A stretch of DNA of 10,219 bases from Patescibacteria group bacterium (GTDB taxonomy: Bacteria; Patescibacteriota; Patescibacteriia; UBA9934). Positions 1 through 5,090 of the stretch are shown piece after piece; the stretch's first letter is position 1; the number at the start of each line of letters is the position of its first letter. The notes beneath the pieces are model-generated. The model worked only from the letters and a program-made list of their open reading frames with translations. It did not search any database and had not been told where the DNA came from. The stretch is taken from assembly GCA_030916555.1 (NCBI GenBank), contig JAUPWK010000096.1, positions 1-10,219 of the forward strand, in the 5' to 3' direction. A program made the position numbers and the translations under genes.

Positions 1-48
1 ACCCTTGAAAAGACCATCAAATCATTACTTCCTTACAGTAACTCCTAA
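1..48 (+). CDS. rpmI: 50S ribosomal protein L35, C-terminal end (partial)
   Basis: Frame 1 from the window edge reads TLEKTIKSLLPYSNS and stops at TAA 46-48. L35 proteins typically end in a basic helix followed by a Leu-Pro-Tyr tail, and this peptide has that pattern (KSLLPY) with three extra residues. It lies 3 bp before rplT, which is the usual infC-rpmI-rplT order. L35 is a small protein of the large ribosomal subunit. Only the last 15 residues are visible, so the call rests on the LLPY tail and the position. Confidence 0.8.
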   Translation, partial: TLEKTIKSLLPYSNS

Positions 49-51
49 GGT

Positions 52-399
52 ATGCCACGAGTAAAACGCGGTACACAACACGTTAAGCGCCGCAAGAACC
101 TCTTGAAGCGCGTTAAGGGCTTCAAATGGGGCCGCAAGAGCAAGATTCGTCTTGCCCGCCCAGCCATGTTGAAGGCCGGTCAGTACGCTTTCCGCGATCG
201 TCGCGCCAAGAAGCGCAACTTCCGCAGCCTCTGGACGCTCAAGATCAACGCCGCTGTACGTGCCTACGGACTCAGCTATTCTCGCTTTATTGACATGCTC
301 AAGAAAGCAAATATCAGCTTGGATCGTAAGGTTTTGGCTCAAATCGCTGAAAAGCAGCCAGCTATCTTCAATAAGATTGTAGACTCGGTCAAGGCGTAA
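52..399 (+). CDS. rplT: 50S ribosomal protein L20
   Basis: This 115-residue basic protein matches L20 along its whole length. It has the N-terminal MPRVKRG, the central KAGQYAFRDRRAKKRNFRSLW block, INAAVRAYGLSYSRFI, and LKKANISLDRKVLAQIA. L20 binds 23S rRNA early in assembly of the large subunit. In many bacteria it also represses its own operon; no leader is visible here to judge that. The length is slightly below the usual 117-120. The segment FKWGRKSKIRLA replaces the E. coli-type GYYGARSR, a variant I associate with candidate-phyla bacteria. The start follows the rpmI stop by 3 bp. The only ribosome-binding sequence is an AAGG overlapping that stop, so translation is probably coupled to rpmI. 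Confidence 0.98.
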   Translation: MPRVKRGTQHVKRRKNLLKRVKGFKWGRKSKIRLARPAMLKAGQYAFRDRRAKKRNFRSLWTLKINAAVRAYGLSYSRFIDMLKKANISLDRKVLAQIAEKQPAIFNKIVDSVKA

Positions 400-422
400 G
401 CGTCAAACTAAGCACAGATCTG

Positions 423-448
423 AAAAATCGACCAAATGGTCGATTTTT
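423..448 (+). terminator. Intrinsic terminator after rplT
   Basis: A perfect 12-bp inverted repeat (AAAAATCGACCA, 2-nt gap, TGGTCGATTTTT) lies 24 bp after the rplT stop. The A-rich left and T-rich right ends give the stem-plus-U-tract form of an intrinsic terminator, and it could work on either strand. It separates the ribosomal operon from the GC-rich block. Confidence 0.85.
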
Positions 449-488
449 CGTTATCCTCAAGATTTTTGCCACTTTTCCCATGGCTTCA

Positions 489-517
489 TTGACATTTTGA
501 TGTTTTTTTGCTATATT
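489..517 (+). promoter_or_regulatory. Consensus sigma70-type promoter
   Basis: TTGACA (489-494) matches the -35 consensus exactly. A 17-bp spacer and TATATT (512-517, 5 of 6 to TATAAT) follow. Transcription would begin near 524, about 60 nt before the first strong Shine-Dalgarno at 585. A second possible extended -10 (TG-C-TATAAC, 535-543) lies just downstream but lacks a good -35. This promoter probably drives the GC-rich two-gene block. Confidence 0.7.
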
Positions 518-584
518 ACTCGGTCGCTGACGTGTGCTATAACTGGCCCGCGTTCGCGTAGTTTCTTCACAACTAACTTCTACC

Positions 585-599
585 AGGAGGTGCCAACTG
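585..599 (+). promoter_or_regulatory. Strong Shine-Dalgarno before a CTG codon
   Basis: AGGAGG (585-590) lies 6 nt before CTG 597, which is in frame with the long GC-rich reading frame. No ATG, GTG or TTG occurs in this frame between the in-frame TAA at 540 and the GTG at 669. The spacing equals that of the AGGAGG/ATG pair at 1215-1229 and of the TGGAGG/GTG pair at 2021-2035. This supports CTG 597 as the start, although CTG starts are rare. Confidence 0.5.
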
Positions 600-1949
600 G
601 CGCCGCCACAATCTGGGGATCCAAGCGATCCACCGCCGGTTCCGACCGGCATTCAGTCCCCGCTTCCGGTGGCGGCGGTCGTACCCCCACCGAAAATCGC
701 GCCGCCGACGTTCCTGTCGGACGCGGACGAAGAAATGTACACCCCACGGACCCCGCCGAAACGGCGGAGCATTCCGCCGAAGCCGGTCGTGCTGCCACCT
801 ACGGATCGGGAGCCGATCCCGGCAGCTGAAGACGACGGGTCGGGAGACCTGTCGGAGGACGGCTTGATCGTGCACACGGAACGCGTGCCACGACCAATGC
901 CGGTCATGCGACAACGGAGGCCCCCGCACGGACCCGGAGAGATTCTCCGGTTCGACGGCGACCCCGATCAAGACAATACGCCCAAGCCACCGCTTGGACC
1001 CATCGAAAACCGGGTCCGAACGGCAGCGGAAGGTGTGTACAGCAGCATCAGGCGGCGAGACAACATTCCGCCGCTGATAAAGTTTCCGGAAGCTCCGGAC
1101 CCCGGTGCCACCGGAGCCTACGAGAAAAGAAATCTCTCCGCCGTCTTCCTTGCGGATGATGGCGATGAAACCTGGTTCCAGAACCCCCCACGCAAGCAGC
1201 CCGGATCCCCGGGCAGGAGGACGACCATGAGTGATCCCCAGGGCTTCGGCCCGACGACCACCGAGAACGACACCGGCAGCAGCGGCACGGCCAAGCCGGC
1301 GCGCAGCTGGCTCCGACCGATCATGGCCATCGTGGCCGTGGCCGCCATCGCGGCCATCGCGATGGTGGCCTGCGCGGGAGCCGGCGGAAGCTGGTTTCTG
1401 AGCGGGAAGAACGGCGGCGGCGAGCAGATCGCCGAGGGCACCGTGCCCGAAGCGACCCCGCCGACCGCCACCGTCGAGCCGGTCCCGACGCCCCCGACCA
1501 TCGCGGTCGCGGACGCGGAGGAGCCCACTTGGCTCCTGTGCTCCCCCACCTCGATCACCTACGAGGGCGGAAAGATGCGGTACTTCAAGGACCTGAGCAC
1601 GGAGTCCGTGCTCGGTCGCGAAGACTTCCGCATCCGGGGGCTGCAGCCGCAGCAGACCTGCGTGTCGATCATCGGGGACGACCTCGAGATCGCCAAGCAG
1701 GCGCTGTTGAACACGGAAGGCCAGTGCGAGGTCGACGGCAACGTCGACCCCTCCCTGACCGTCCGCCCGCTCTGCGCGGACAGCAAGGGAGCGCTCGTGT
1801 CCGCGGAGATGCTCCGCGAGCACCTGAGCACCTCCTACCAGGCCATCGACGGCCTGAAGGGAGTGAGCGCGAAGTGCTGCCCCGGCAGCATCTTCCACGG
1901 CTGCACCGCCCCGCCGAAGACGCAGGGGCCGGTGGCGAGCAACCCCTGA
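597..1949 (+). CDS. Proline-rich single-pass membrane protein with cysteine-containing outer domain; possible in-frame fusion of two genes
   Basis: I do not recognise this protein. Read from CTG 597 it has 450 residues. Residues 1-210 are hydrophilic and very rich in proline and charged residues, probably disordered and cytoplasmic. Met 211 (ATG 1227) has its own AGGAGG. From there the 240-residue part has a polar N-terminus, an Ala/Ile-rich membrane segment (residues 32-58 of that part), a Pro/Thr-rich linker, and a domain with seven cysteines (LLC, QTC, GQC, PLC, a CC pair, HGC) that could form disulfides outside the cell. MVAC inside the hydrophobic segment is a poor lipobox. Third codon positions are moderately GC-rich before 1227 and almost entirely G/C after it, so two genes may have merged. 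Alternative starts are GTG 669 and ATG 1227. It stops at TGA 1947. Confidence 0.6.
   Translation: MAPPQSGDPSDPPPVPTGIQSPLPVAAVVPPPKIAPPTFLSDADEEMYTPRTPPKRRSIPPKPVVLPPTDREPIPAAEDDGSGDLSEDGLIVHTERVPRPMPVMRQRRPPHGPGEILRFDGDPDQDNTPKPPLGPIENRVRTAAEGVYSSIRRRDNIPPLIKFPEAPDPGATGAYEKRNLSAVFLADDGDETWFQNPPRKQPGSPGRRTTMSDPQGFGPTTTENDTGSSGTAKPARSWLRPIMAIVAVAAIAAIAMVACAGAGGSWFLSGKNGGGEQIAEGTVPEATPPTATVEPVPTPPTIAVADAEEPTWLLCSPTSITYEGGKMRYFKDLSTESVLGREDFRIRGLQPQQTCVSIIGDDLEIAKQALLNTEGQCEVDGNVDPSLTVRPLCADSKGALVSAEMLREHLSTSYQAIDGLKGVSAKCCPGSIFHGCTAPPKTQGPVASNP
1215..1229 (+). promoter_or_regulatory. Internal Shine-Dalgarno and ATG inside the long reading frame
   Basis: AGGAGG (1215-1220), 6 nt and ATG (1227-1229) form a near-ideal initiation site within, and in frame with, the longer frame open from 597. 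It probably directs production of the 240-residue membrane/cysteine part, either as a separate gene product or as a shorter isoform. Confidence 0.65.
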
Positions 1950-1961
1950 CCACCCTGAACT

Positions 1962-2009
1962 GAGGCTGGGGCGACTTTCACCGTACTGGTGGAACGTCGC
2001 TCCGGCCTC
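1962..2009 (+). terminator. Long hairpin between the membrane protein and receiver genes
   Basis: GAGGCTGGGGCGAC (1962-1975) pairs with GTCGCTCCGGCCTC (1996-2009) over 14 bp with two G-U pairs. An inner CACC/GGTG stem (1979-1982/1988-1991) sits in the loop. The tail CTCTTATTTCT is only moderately T-rich, so this may be a partial terminator or attenuator, or an mRNA-stabilising stem. It begins 12 nt after the TGA stop and ends 11 nt before the next Shine-Dalgarno. Confidence 0.5.
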
Positions 2010-2020
2010 GCTCTTATTTC

Positions 2021-2035
2021 TGGAGGAAGTGCGTG
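2021..2035 (+). promoter_or_regulatory. Shine-Dalgarno setting the GTG start of the receiver gene
   Basis: TGGAGG (2021-2026), 6 nt and GTG (2033-2035). This decides the start of the receiver protein: the next codons give KKILLIEDD, the expected first strand and acidic pocket of a receiver domain. No promoter of its own was seen between the hairpin and this site. Confidence 0.75.
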
Positions 2036-2407
2036 AAAAAAATCCTGCTCATCGAAGATGACGGCAGCATTCGTCGCAGTCTGCGAAGAATGCTGGAGAG
2101 ACGCGGATACAGCGTCATCGAGGCAACCAGCCTTGGTGAGGCAAAATCACTGATCGAAACGAACCTCGACAGCATCGAGGTCATCCTCTCCGACATCAAC
2201 CTCGGAGACGGAAACAGCACAGGCCTGCATGCCGCAGTTCTGCCGCTGCTCTCCCTTCACTTCATTGGTTGGGTGAGCATGACCGGCGGGGCTAGCCAGG
2301 AAGAACGGCAGTACTTCACCGATCACGGCGTGACGGTGATCGAAAAATCCACCCTCAACTTCGACACGCTCCAGGCCGCCATCACCTCGGCCTCCAAACG
2401 AACGTGA
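2033..2407 (+). CDS. Stand-alone response-regulator receiver (CheY-like) protein
   Basis: The 124 residues form one receiver domain and nothing else. The acidic pocket is Glu8/Asp9/Asp10 (LLIEDD), the phosphoacceptor is Asp54 (ILSDINLGDG), the switch residue is Thr84 (SMTGG), and the conserved lysine is Lys105 (VIEKS). All catalytic positions are therefore present, and phosphorylation by a histidine kinase is expected. There is no DNA-binding or enzymatic output domain, so it should act by protein contact or as a phosphorelay intermediate, as CheY and Spo0F types do. No histidine kinase is in the window. It may be co-transcribed with the membrane protein upstream, but no functional link is shown. 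It stops at TGA. Confidence 0.9.
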   Translation: MKKILLIEDDGSIRRSLRRMLERRGYSVIEATSLGEAKSLIETNLDSIEVILSDINLGDGNSTGLHAAVLPLLSLHFIGWVSMTGGASQEERQYFTDHGVTVIEKSTLNFDTLQAAITSASKRT

Positions 2408-2415
2408 CTCTCTGT

Positions 2416-2460
2416 CGCCCCCTTTATTCCGTACGCATACGGATAAAGCGGGCGATTTTT
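2416..2460 (+). terminator. Intrinsic terminator after the receiver gene
   Basis: The long stem pairs CGCCC (2416-2420) with GGGCG (2450-2454), with one C-C mismatch. It continues with CTTTAT/ATAAAG and, after one bulged T, CCGT/ACGG around a short loop. ATTTTTATTTTG follows directly. This is a strong intrinsic terminator on the plus strand, and it protects the convergent znuA gene from read-through. Confidence 0.88.
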
Positions 2461-2490
2461 ATTTTGCGTTATACGTTATCCTATTCTCGA

Positions 2491-3423
2491 CTATCGACAC
2501 TCCAAGCCCAAGCGCAAGTTTTCAAGGTTCTGACGCATGACCGTAATATAGTCATCTCCTGCAGCCAGCTCCTCAGAAGTCAGACCCTCGAGCGGGTTAA
2601 ATATAAGTGTACCGCCGCCCGTCTCTTTTGCAATAGTCTCGGACGCCTCAGGACTTACCAGTGTCTCTACAAAAATATACTTCACCCCCTTCTCTTTTAC
2701 GAGGTTGATGATTTCCGTCATACGGGCAATGGACGGCTCTGCTTCTGGAGACAATCCAGAAATTGGAAGAATACTCAAAGAGTATCGGTCACCAAGATAC
2801 GCGAAAGCGGCGTGAGAAGTGATAACAGTATCTTGGATGCAAATATCATTCGCTAATCCAGCAACATAATCACGATGCAATTCAGCCAGCTTACCCATAT
2901 AAATCTCTGCATTCGCAGCATAAACATCAGCATGCTCAGGATCTAACTCGGAAAGCGCATCTCGAATAATCACAATCTCTTGTTGGGCTAAAACTGGATC
3001 TAGCCAAAAGTGAGGGTCAAAATCACTTTCGATTTCACTGCCATCAGCAAGCGGCAACGTTTGCATCGTGGTACTGATATTCACAACTGGAACATGTTCT
3101 TTCTCAAGCTCAGGAGCAACCTGCTCGGCCCAACCGTCAATTCCGCCACCATTGTAAATAAACATATCCGCATCATAGAGAGCGGCGATTTGCAATGGAG
3201 TGGGTTCATATTCGTGTGGCTCCGTACCTGCGGGAGTCACCGTAACGACATGAATAAAATCGCCTCCTACTTGCCGCGTGAACTCAGCAATTGGGTAAAA
3301 AGTAGTGCTCACAACCAAATCTCCGTCACTCTCACGAGTTGTCACCTTCTCATCCAGCAAAATCAAACCTCCAATAATGAACAGCACAATAAGTCCAAGA
3401 GCGCCAACGATATATCTACCCAT
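2491..3423 (-). CDS. znuA: Zinc ABC transporter substrate-binding protein, ZnuA-like
   Basis: This 310-residue protein belongs to the cluster A-I metal-binding proteins, which capture metal outside the membrane for an ABC permease. Residues 4-23 form an N-terminal hydrophobic segment with no clear lipobox, so it is a membrane anchor or signal. The expected ligand histidines are His70 (EPHEYEP), His138 (DPHFWLDP) and His204 (TSHAAFAYL). Histidine at the third position fits zinc; manganese-binding relatives usually have Glu there. NPLEGLT near residue 276 is typical of zinc members. The His-rich loop of many ZnuA proteins is replaced by a short acidic stretch (DGSEIESDFD) before His138. Cys195 and Cys309 could form a disulfide. 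No permease or ATPase gene is in the window. The promoter lies inside the divergent palindrome, which suggests Zur control. The start ATG has no clear Shine-Dalgarno. Confidence 0.9.
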   Translation of the reverse strand: MGRYIVGALGLIVLFIIGGLILLDEKVTTRESDGDLVVSTTFYPIAEFTRQVGGDFIHVVTVTPAGTEPHEYEPTPLQIAALYDADMFIYNGGGIDGWAEQVAPELEKEHVPVVNISTTMQTLPLADGSEIESDFDPHFWLDPVLAQQEIVIIRDALSELDPEHADVYAANAEIYMGKLAELHRDYVAGLANDICIQDTVITSHAAFAYLGDRYSLSILPISGLSPEAEPSIARMTEIINLVKEKGVKYIFVETLVSPEASETIAKETGGGTLIFNPLEGLTSEELAAGDDYITVMRQNLENLRLGLECR

Positions 3424-3439
3424 ACTTGCAGATGAAATG

Positions 3440-3476
3440 AATATTGTAAATGCAAATTATTTGCATTTACAATATT
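3440..3476. promoter_or_regulatory. Zur/Fur-type operator: 37-bp perfect palindrome over divergent promoters
   Basis: AATATTGTAAATGCAAAT (3440-3457), a single T (3458), and the exact reverse complement (3459-3476). The core TGCAAAT-T-ATTTGCA has the 7-1-7 geometry of Fur-family operators. The palindrome also contains symmetric core promoters. On the minus strand TTGTAA (3472-3467) and TACAAT (3448-3443), 18 bp apart, face znuA. The mirror pair on the plus strand (3444-3449 and 3468-3473) faces the repressor gene. A bound repressor would therefore block both genes. Confidence 0.88.
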
Positions 3477-3489
3477 GCAGCATTATGCT
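3461..3489 (+). promoter_or_regulatory. Alternative promoter for the Fur-family gene
   Basis: TTGCAT (3461-3466), 17 bp, TATGCT (3484-3489, 4 of 6). Transcription would start near 3496 and leave a short leader to ATG 3518. If this promoter is used, the ATG at 3485 cannot be the start, because it lies within the -10 element. Confidence 0.4.
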
Positions 3490-3517
3490 ATCTTATGTCA
3501 AGAAACTCCGTTTAATT

Positions 3518-3952
3518 ATGAAAAATGCCAAAGATAATCAGTTCGCCATAGCTACACTAACCGAGCATGGTTTAAAGGTTACAAAAGCGCGAACGGCGGT
3601 TTTTAGCCATTTCTTGAAAGAAAACGCACCAATGAGTGTCCAGGAAATTGCCGCGATGCTCCCCGAAGGTATCGCAGATCAAGTCACCGTCTATCGAATT
3701 ATTGAGGCGTTTGAGAAAAAAGGAATCGTACGTAAAGTAAATCTTCGTCATAATCACGATGATTACGAACTCGCTCATGCCGAAGATCATCATCATATCG
3801 TCTGTATACAATGCGGGCGGATTGAGGAATTTTTCGACTGTCACATCAACAAAATCACAAAAACGATTTTAGCGAAAAGTAAGTCTTTTCGCATAGTTAG
3901 CGACCATGCTTTGGAATTATTTGGTCAATGTAACCGGTGCGCCGTAAAATAG
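3518..3952 (+). CDS. zur: Fur-family metal-responsive repressor, probably Zur
   Basis: This 144-residue Fur-family protein has an N-terminal winged helix, with HGLKVTKARTAVFSHF near residues 17-32 and the recognition region DQVTVYRIIEAFEKKGIV near 54-71. A C-terminal dimerisation and metal domain follows. Metal-site residues are His78, His80, His87, Glu89 and the His91-93 cluster. The structural zinc pairs are Cys96/Cys99 (CIQC) and Cys138/Cys141 (CNRC). Fur-family repressors bind operators when loaded with metal. Divergence from a zinc-type znuA across a shared 37-bp palindrome makes Zur more likely than Fur or PerR, but metal specificity cannot be read from sequence alone. ATG 3485 would add 11 residues. 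ATG 3518 is preferred because it gives the usual family length and lies outside the promoter. Neither start has a clear Shine-Dalgarno. Confidence 0.88.
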   Translation: MKNAKDNQFAIATLTEHGLKVTKARTAVFSHFLKENAPMSVQEIAAMLPEGIADQVTVYRIIEAFEKKGIVRKVNLRHNHDDYELAHAEDHHHIVCIQCGRIEEFFDCHINKITKTILAKSKSFRIVSDHALELFGQCNRCAVK

Positions 3953-3953
3953 T

Positions 3954-4175
3954 ATGTGCATGCTTTGCGGTGACATTTCACAGGTTCCCGCCGAGGTCAA
4001 TGCCGGCATTACTGCCGTCCAAGCCTGGCTAGCCATGCCAATCATCGTCTGGATGGGAATTATAATACGTGGATTTTATAAAGATATAAAAAACTGGATC
4101 AAAAAAATCAGGGGTAAAAACACTAAATCCAAAAATCAATCCATCACCAATAATCCCCCACCCGAGCAATTGTAA
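3954..4175 (+). CDS. Small single-pass membrane protein with N-terminal CxxC, unknown function
   Basis: I do not recognise this 73-residue protein. It starts with MCMLCG, a CxxC pair at Cys2 and Cys5 that could bind metal or be redox-active. Residues 23-42 (AWLAMPIIVWMGIIIRGF region) form one membrane segment. A Lys-rich amphipathic stretch (KDIKNWIKKIRGK) and a polar Asn/Pro tail follow, presumably in the cytoplasm. The start is 1 bp after the Zur stop codon, so the two are almost certainly transcribed together and probably coupled in translation. A role in zinc homeostasis is possible from position and the CxxC, but is not shown. ATG 3960 is an alternative start that would remove Cys2. No paralogue is visible in the window. 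Confidence 0.6.
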   Translation: MCMLCGDISQVPAEVNAGITAVQAWLAMPIIVWMGIIIRGFYKDIKNWIKKIRGKNTKSKNQSITNNPPPEQL

Positions 4176-4251
4176 TTCGTATAAATAATCCTCACGAACG
4201 ACATTACTGCAGTAAAACGAACAAAACTCATTCCGGCGTTCTCGCCTCGCC

Positions 4252-4273
4252 GCAGGCCAAGCAGTTGGCCTGC
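4252..4273 (+). terminator. Hairpin after the zur operon
   Basis: GCAGGCCAA (4252-4260), loop GCAG, TTGGCCTGC (4265-4273): a perfect 9-bp stem about 75 bp after the small membrane protein. Only TTCCGTCTGT follows, so it is a weak terminator at best, but nothing better lies between the operon and the opposing tRNA. A smaller stem (GGCG, TTCT, CGCC) sits just before it. Confidence 0.45.
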
Positions 4274-4287
4274 TTCCGTCTGTAAAC

Positions 4288-4318
4288 ACAAAACCCCGAC
4301 CAGGGTCGGGGTTCTTGT
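4288..4318 (-). terminator. Intrinsic terminator of tRNA-Asp
   Basis: AACCCCGAC (4292-4300) and GTCGGGGTT (4305-4313) form a perfect 9-bp stem with a CAGG loop. It is extended by ACAA/TTGT after one bulged base. On the minus strand the stem is followed by TTGTGTTT, which fits termination of leftward transcription from the tRNA. On the plus strand no T-run follows. Confidence 0.75.
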
Positions 4319-4394
4319 GGCGGGACGGACGAGGCTCGAACTCGCAACCTCCGCCGTGACAGGGCGGCGCTCTAACCAGTTGAGCTACCGTCCC
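4318..4394 (-). tRNA. tRNA-Asp (anticodon GTC)
   Basis: The minus strand gives a complete cloverleaf of 77 nt including an encoded CCA. The acceptor stem pairs GGGACGG with CCGTCCC, followed by discriminator G and CCA. The D arm contains GCTCAACTGGTTAGAGC. The anticodon stem CCGCC/GGCGG encloses loop CTGTCAC with anticodon GTC. The T arm GCGAG/CTCGT carries TTCGAGC. It reads aspartate GAC/GAU codons. It is a stand-alone gene whose terminator begins right at its 3' end. Its 5' end lies 5 bp from the outer arm of the nested inverted repeat, so the promoter must be in or beyond that element. Confidence 0.97.
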
Positions 4395-4399
4395 TTACT

Positions 4400-4525
4400 T
4401 GGGATAACATTTATTTGACCCGCTTCGTTGTTGCGGGGCCCCGTCTCGGCCTCACCGTATGGCTACATACGGCTCGGTCTCGACTACCCCGCGCCTAGAA
4501 TCAGGCTCAAATAAATGTTATCCCA
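4400..4525. repeat. 126-bp nested inverted-repeat element upstream of tRNA-Asp
   Basis: A perfect 19-bp inverted repeat, TGGGATAACATTTATTTGA (4400-4418) and its complement (4507-4525), encloses a GC-rich core. Within the core, GCGGGG (4433-4438) pairs with CCCCGC (4487-4492), and CCGTATG/CATACGG (4455-4461/4466-4472) closes a GCTA tetraloop, so the stems nest. GTCTCG is repeated at 4443-4448 and 4477-4482. AT-rich terminal arms around a GC-rich palindromic core suggest a dispersed palindromic repeat or MITE-like element, or a structured RNA. No reading frame of note lies inside and no flanking target duplication is clear. Confidence 0.7.
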
Positions 4526-4634
4526 GCTTGGGACCTTTGAATTGAATGTCACTCTCTGAGCGGCAGTACATTACCATACCCAAAAAAATTTGCAAATACC
4601 TAATTGTGGTAAAACTACCTAAGAAAATCGCGGT
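4526..4634. other. Intergenic stretch downstream of the PrsW-like gene
   Basis: No gene is seen. It starts with GCTTGGGA, which with the end of the repeat forms a small TCCCA/TGGGA hairpin (4521-4533). A run of seven A (T on the minus strand) lies near 4581-4587, next to the self-complementary ATTTGCAAAT. This could contribute to ending transcription from the PrsW-like gene, but there is no convincing hairpin. Confidence 0.4.
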
Positions 4635-5084
4635 TTATAGAGACGTGGCGGCAAAATAGTTAAACCCAAGATGGAAAAATATCGCCAATATCACTCCTAA
4701 AATTAGCCATCGTCTTCCCCAAAACGTAGGTACAGTCAAAGCCACCGCAGTCAATACGTGCATGGGCAGAGTGAATGCGAGTCGTTCCCAGAAAATGTGA
4801 ATATCTCCAAATTGGAAAATCTGGCTGAAATATAAACAGCTCTCAGACAGGCCAAATACTCCCCCAAGCACAACCGCTCCAAGCACGCGCGTCTTTCTCT
4901 CAGCTACTGGGCACAAAAATAGAAAGACCGCCACAGCCTTCGCGAGCTCCTCCAGCACCTCAGAATAGCCAAATGCGTAAACAGGTAAAATGAGAAGCAA
5001 TGGCAAAACAAGTCCAGAAAGTCCAGCCAACAACAGAAACATGGGAGCCTCTGCAGACTGCGCCAACTGATTTTTTACAGCCAT
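4635..5084 (-). CDS. Minimal PrsW-like intramembrane metalloprotease
   Basis: This 149-residue, strongly hydrophobic protein has about five membrane segments (near 15-38, 42-60, 66-88, 100-120 and 126-146). It carries the pattern of the PrsW family, membrane-embedded proteases distantly related to CPBP/Rce1. Motif 1 is EExxK (Glu45, Glu46, Lys49). Motif 2 is FxxxE (Phe77, Glu81). A histidine follows in the next helix (His109), and a last HxxxN (His138, Asn142). PrsW of Bacillus subtilis cleaves the anti-sigma factor RsiW; other substrates are largely unknown. It is shorter than typical members, which exceed 200 residues, yet the candidate catalytic residues are all there. ATG follows the stop of the giant surface protein by 6 bp with no clear Shine-Dalgarno, so translation is probably coupled. 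The family call is from motifs; the substrate is unknown. Confidence 0.75.
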   Translation of the reverse strand: MAVKNQLAQSAEAPMFLLLAGLSGLVLPLLLILPVYAFGYSEVLEELAKAVAVFLFLCPVAERKTRVLGAVVLGGVFGLSESCLYFSQIFQFGDIHIFWERLAFTLPMHVLTAVALTVPTFWGRRWLILGVILAIFFHLGFNYFAATSL

Positions 5085-5090
5085 ACCGAG

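Noticed and set aside
497..829. Plus-strand frame of 110 codons overlapping the start of the proline-rich gene, including a GTG at 590
   Set aside because: GTG 590 overlaps the Shine-Dalgarno itself, leaving no spacer. The product has low-complexity Gly/Arg/Thr content with no recognisable pattern.
1203..1213. GGATCCCCGGG, which resembles a cloning-vector polylinker
   Set aside because: No further polylinker or vector sequence follows, the reading frame continues through it, and such a string can arise by chance in GC-rich DNA.
573..1898. Minus-strand open frame of 441 codons across the GC-rich block
   Set aside because: Long open frames on the opposite strand are common in high-GC coding DNA. 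It has no Shine-Dalgarno, its product is an unnatural mix rich in Arg, Gly and His, and it runs against the well-supported plus-strand starts and terminators.
2404..2856. Plus-strand frame opposite the 3' half of znuA
   Set aside because: It begins inside the receiver gene's last codons and runs through the terminator. znuA on the other strand carries all family motifs.
4029..4289. Minus-strand frame of 86 codons opposite the small membrane protein
   Set aside because: It overlaps the better-supported plus-strand gene and both intergenic hairpins, has no ribosome-binding site, and shows no recognisable protein features.
4400..4525. Interpretation of the inverted repeat as a CRISPR unit or an integrase attachment site
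   Set aside because: There is only one repeat unit with no spacers, and no copy of the tRNA 3' end or integrase gene is present.
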